Source: a virus
DNA: 22,192 nucleotides
Virus record (IMG/VR): IMGVR_UViG_3300037882_004711
Coordinates: 1-22,192 of that record
Direction: 5' to 3' (one strand)
Shown here: positions 20,187-22,192 of the stretch, piece after piece
Layout: each line of letters starts with the position of its first letter
Position numbering within the stretch: position 1 is the stretch's first letter
Translations under genes and position numbers: made by a program
The notes under the pieces: model-generated
Databases searched by the model: none
Told to the model about the DNA's origin: nothing
Seen by the model: only the letters and a program-made list of their open reading frames with translations

Positions 20187-21643
20187 GCTATGTTGCTCTC
20201 AAATACGGCAGTTTTACCTGTTAAATTTTCCCAACGTGTAAGAATTACATCGCAATAATTTGGGCTGAGTTCGCAGCCATAGCAAATGCGATCGCTCTGC
20301 TCGGCAGCAATTAAAGTAGTGCCAGAACCGAGAAAAGCATCAAATACCAATTCCCCATGACGACTGCTATTACCCATAATGTAGGCTATTAATTTAACGG
20401 GCTTCATGGTTGGGTGGAGGTCATTCTTAAGGGGCTTATCAAACTCCATTACCGACATTTCACTCCTGCTTTCGGTGAAATAATGCCCCGCCCCTGGCTT
20501 CCATCCATATAATGCTGGCTCGTGCTTATAGTGATAATCCGCCCCACCTAAAACATGATTGTTTTTGACCCAAATCAAAGAGTGTTTAAGCAACCATCCT
20601 GCTTTTTGTATCATCATCATCATCATCATCAGTTCTCCGCCTTGAGGAGAGAAGACGTAATAAGGACATCCTGGTTTGGCGATCGCAAACATTACCTTAA
20701 ACATTGGCAGCCATAATTCTTCAGAAATATTTTCTACTGAGAGATGATCGTTTTCAATCGGCGTTTGAATGCAATTGCCTTTGCCAACCGCATTCAAACG
20801 TTTATTTTTATCTGCATAACTAACCCCGTAAGGCGGATCTGTTATTAATAAATCTATTTCGCGATCGCCCGAAGCGGGAGTGGAATATGCGCCGTGAGAC
20901 GACGCATTTCTTCCCGCCAAAAAAGTCTTAATTTTGTTTTCATCAGTTGAATCGCCACAGTAAACTCGATGCTTGCCCAACTGCCAGATGTCGCCTAATT
21001 TAACCCGTGTTTTTACATCCTCTGGATCTGGGACTTCATCTTCTTGGATTTCGGAAAAGGCTCTATCCGTATAGCCGAATCCATCACTTTCGCGAAAATC
21101 CAGAGTTTGTAGCAGTTCGTCTAAATCTTCCTCAACTGACAAAGGCAAACTATTTTCTTCGTCTAATATCTTTAACTGTTCTGTCAATGCCTCCCCATCA
21201 AACAAAGAAAGCATTTGTTCTAAATCAACATCACTACCCCAAAGTACTGACCAATTATGCTCGATTGAGTAAGAGATCGCCTCTGCTTCACTGGCTGAGT
21301 TTACTCCAAACAAGATAGGAACTTCCCAGTTTTCTTTTAGCCCACGGGGGACATTCATACGCCGATCGCGCATTTCAATTAGAGACTCTAAACGACCGTT
21401 GCCCTCAATAATTCCCCCTTGACCATCATTTAAAGCTGGGTCAAAAGTTATCGGATCGCGAAAACCATACCTACGAATTGATTCAATAATCTTATCCGTA
21501 TCATGTTTTTTTGAGTTGCCAACCAGAAATGTATCCGCTAAATTATCTAGCGAGACATAGTGGACTGCGATCGCATCTCCCTGTTTTTCAGCTAAATCTT
21601 GAAGCATTTTTTTTTCAATCATCTCTCGGTTCATTAACCTCAT
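20183..21643 (-). CDS. ParB-domain / DNA methyltransferase fusion (486 residues)
   Basis: Residues ~25-130 form a ParB/Srx-like domain (IIESIRRYGFRDPITFDPAL, IIEGNGRLESL). The methyltransferase follows: RVYCGDST (~227-233), motif IV DPPYG (269-273), IWVKNN (357-362), HPTMKPVKL (410-418) and the AdoMet-binding FLGSGTT (437-443). Motif IV before motif I indicates the beta class, and DPPY suggests N6-adenine methylation. It may protect phage DNA or mark packaging sites. Two oddities are a 15-20-residue insert before DPPY (~246-262, SSHGAYSTPASGDRE) and a run of six methionines (339-344). The gene overlaps the upstream terminase small subunit by 29 bases; starts at 21634, 21622 or 21607 are alternatives. 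CTTs and HIP1-like DNA aside, composition matches its neighbours. Confidence 0.85.
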   Translation of the reverse strand: MRLMNREMIEKKMLQDLAEKQGDAIAVHYVSLDNLADTFLVGNSKKHDTDKIIESIRRYGFRDPITFDPALNDGQGGIIEGNGRLESLIEMRDRRMNVPRGLKENWEVPILFGVNSASEAEAISYSIEHNWSVLWGSDVDLEQMLSLFDGEALTEQLKILDEENSLPLSVEEDLDELLQTLDFRESDGFGYTDRAFSEIQEDEVPDPEDVKTRVKLGDIWQLGKHRVYCGDSTDENKIKTFLAGRNASSHGAYSTPASGDREIDLLITDPPYGVSYADKNKRLNAVGKGNCIQTPIENDHLSVENISEELWLPMFKVMFAIAKPGCPYYVFSPQGGELMMMMMMIQKAGWLLKHSLIWVKNNHVLGGADYHYKHEPALYGWKPGAGHYFTESRSEMSVMEFDKPLKNDLHPTMKPVKLIAYIMGNSSRHGELVFDAFLGSGTTLIAAEQSDRICYGCELSPNYCDVILTRWENLTGKTAVFESNIA

Positions 21644-22142
21644 ACCCCGCTTTAATCACTTCATCCATCGCCACATTCAAATCCATATATTTCATCCCCA
21701 ATGACATCCGCTGCATTTGTGCCATTTGGGCAAATATAGCAGAGTATCTTTGTACTGCTAAAGTAAAATCTTTATTGGTTACTTTTTTGGAGCGATCGCT
21801 ATTACTAGTCTCTTGTATCTCAGCAGCCAGAATCGCAGCAAAGTTTTGGGACATCTTACGGAATAACTCAAAACCTTTGATATGCTCCTCGTTCATTCTG
21901 GTCAATTCGTCGGCTAGGCGATCGCTTGTAGCTTCGATCACCTTCTCTTCAGTTTTTGTTCTCAGTTCGTTATGATACCGTTCTCGCTCCTGTATCCAAT
22001 TGTCCTCACTCGACCAAGCCCCCACAGTACAGTGACCACGATTGGCGAGTTTAGACAGTGTTCTGATCCCGATCTTCTCGCCTTGGACGTACCGAACGCG
22101 ACATTCTTCTCTTGACCACTTCTTCTCACTTTTCTTAGGCAA
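21615..22142 (-). CDS. terS: Terminase small subunit (175 residues)
   Basis: The N-terminal ~60 residues are a helix-turn-helix domain (GIRTLSKLANRGHCTVGAWS, EDNWIQERERYHNEL), the layout of small terminases that recognise the packaging site. The central helical region (~60-150) suits ring oligomerisation, and the acidic C-terminus (YEVNEPRDD) would contact the large subunit. It is the first gene of the visible late operon. TTG at 22140-22142 is the first usable start after an in-frame stop; the next Met is far inside. The 50 bases upstream to the window edge hold no recognisable promoter. Confidence 0.75.
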   Translation of the reverse strand: MPKKSEKKWSREECRVRYVQGEKIGIRTLSKLANRGHCTVGAWSSEDNWIQERERYHNELRTKTEEKVIEATSDRLADELTRMNEEHIKGFELFRKMSQNFAAILAAEIQETSNSDRSKKVTNKDFTLAVQRYSAIFAQMAQMQRMSLGMKYMDLNVAMDEVIKAGYEVNEPRDD

Positions 22143-22192
22143 CAGTCTGAAAAATTGTTTTTGAACCTATCTTAAACTATTTCCAAGTTGAT

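Noticed and set aside
19920-20258. Plus-strand 112-codon ORF over the HNH gene
   Set aside because: The minus strand carries the complete HNH Cys/His motif set; the plus product has no recognisable domain.
21607-21615. A9 run at the terminase small subunit / methyltransferase overlap as a programmed frameshift
   Set aside because: The small subunit stops at TGA just before the run, and the methyltransferase frame passes through it with alternative Met starts on both sides, so slippage is not needed to explain either product.

Overview
This window looks like the late (head and tail) region of a tailed prophage or phage-like element in a cyanobacterium. The octamer GCGATCGC and its CGATCG core (HIP1) recur through coding and intergenic DNA, as in cyanobacterial chromosomes. 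The AT-rich heptanucleotide tandem repeats between genes are also a cyanobacterial habit. No integrase, repressor, lysis gene, RNA gene or host marker is visible, so prophage versus free phage cannot be settled here.

Layout, in transcription order on the minus strand from the right edge: terminase small subunit (21615-22142), ParB-domain/DNA methyltransferase fusion (20183-21643), HNH endonuclease (19905-20186), terminase large subunit (18294-19751), a 47-residue small ORF (18092-18235), SPP1 gp7/Mu F-like minor head protein (17370-18047), DUF4055-type portal (15918-17354), small protein (15381-15773), coiled-coil scaffold (14533-15378), P22-coat-like major capsid protein (13247-14386), HhH protein (12960-13241) and a small beta-rich virion protein (12573-12956). 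The adsorption block follows: a beta-helix tail spike (10724-12361), coiled-coil fibre (9815-10444), fibre-associated protein (9222-9743), unknown 288-residue protein (8356-9222) and a 761-residue fibre (5851-8136). Three of these share a C-terminal module. At the left, an 834-residue probable tail protein (2309-4813) runs on the plus strand, diverging from three minus-strand genes (397-2310). The tail end of another plus-strand gene with a 60-bp tandem repeat opens the window. No tape measure or tail-tube gene was recognised.

The most unusual structure is at 4836-5718. An intact gene for a four-helix-bundle protein (23S rRNA intervening-sequence protein / Avd-like family) lies in a 527-bp segment with the end architecture of an IS608-type (IS200/IS605 family) transposon: TTAC at the left junction, internal AAAG before the left hairpin, GAAT before a bulged right hairpin, and TCAA at the right end. 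It carries no tnpA or tnpB. It is inserted in a second four-helix-bundle gene, and conceptual removal between TTAC and TCAA restores that reading frame exactly. Two more four-helix-bundle fragments lie at 10486-10626 and 12440-12529. All four copies adjoin heptad arrays, and related transposon left ends appear at 125-147 and possibly 297-337.

A second theme is that many gene boundaries in the window carry 7-bp-period arrays whose sequence changes from gap to gap. Several arrays supply or touch the stop codon of the upstream gene, and some occur as inverted pairs around small cassettes.
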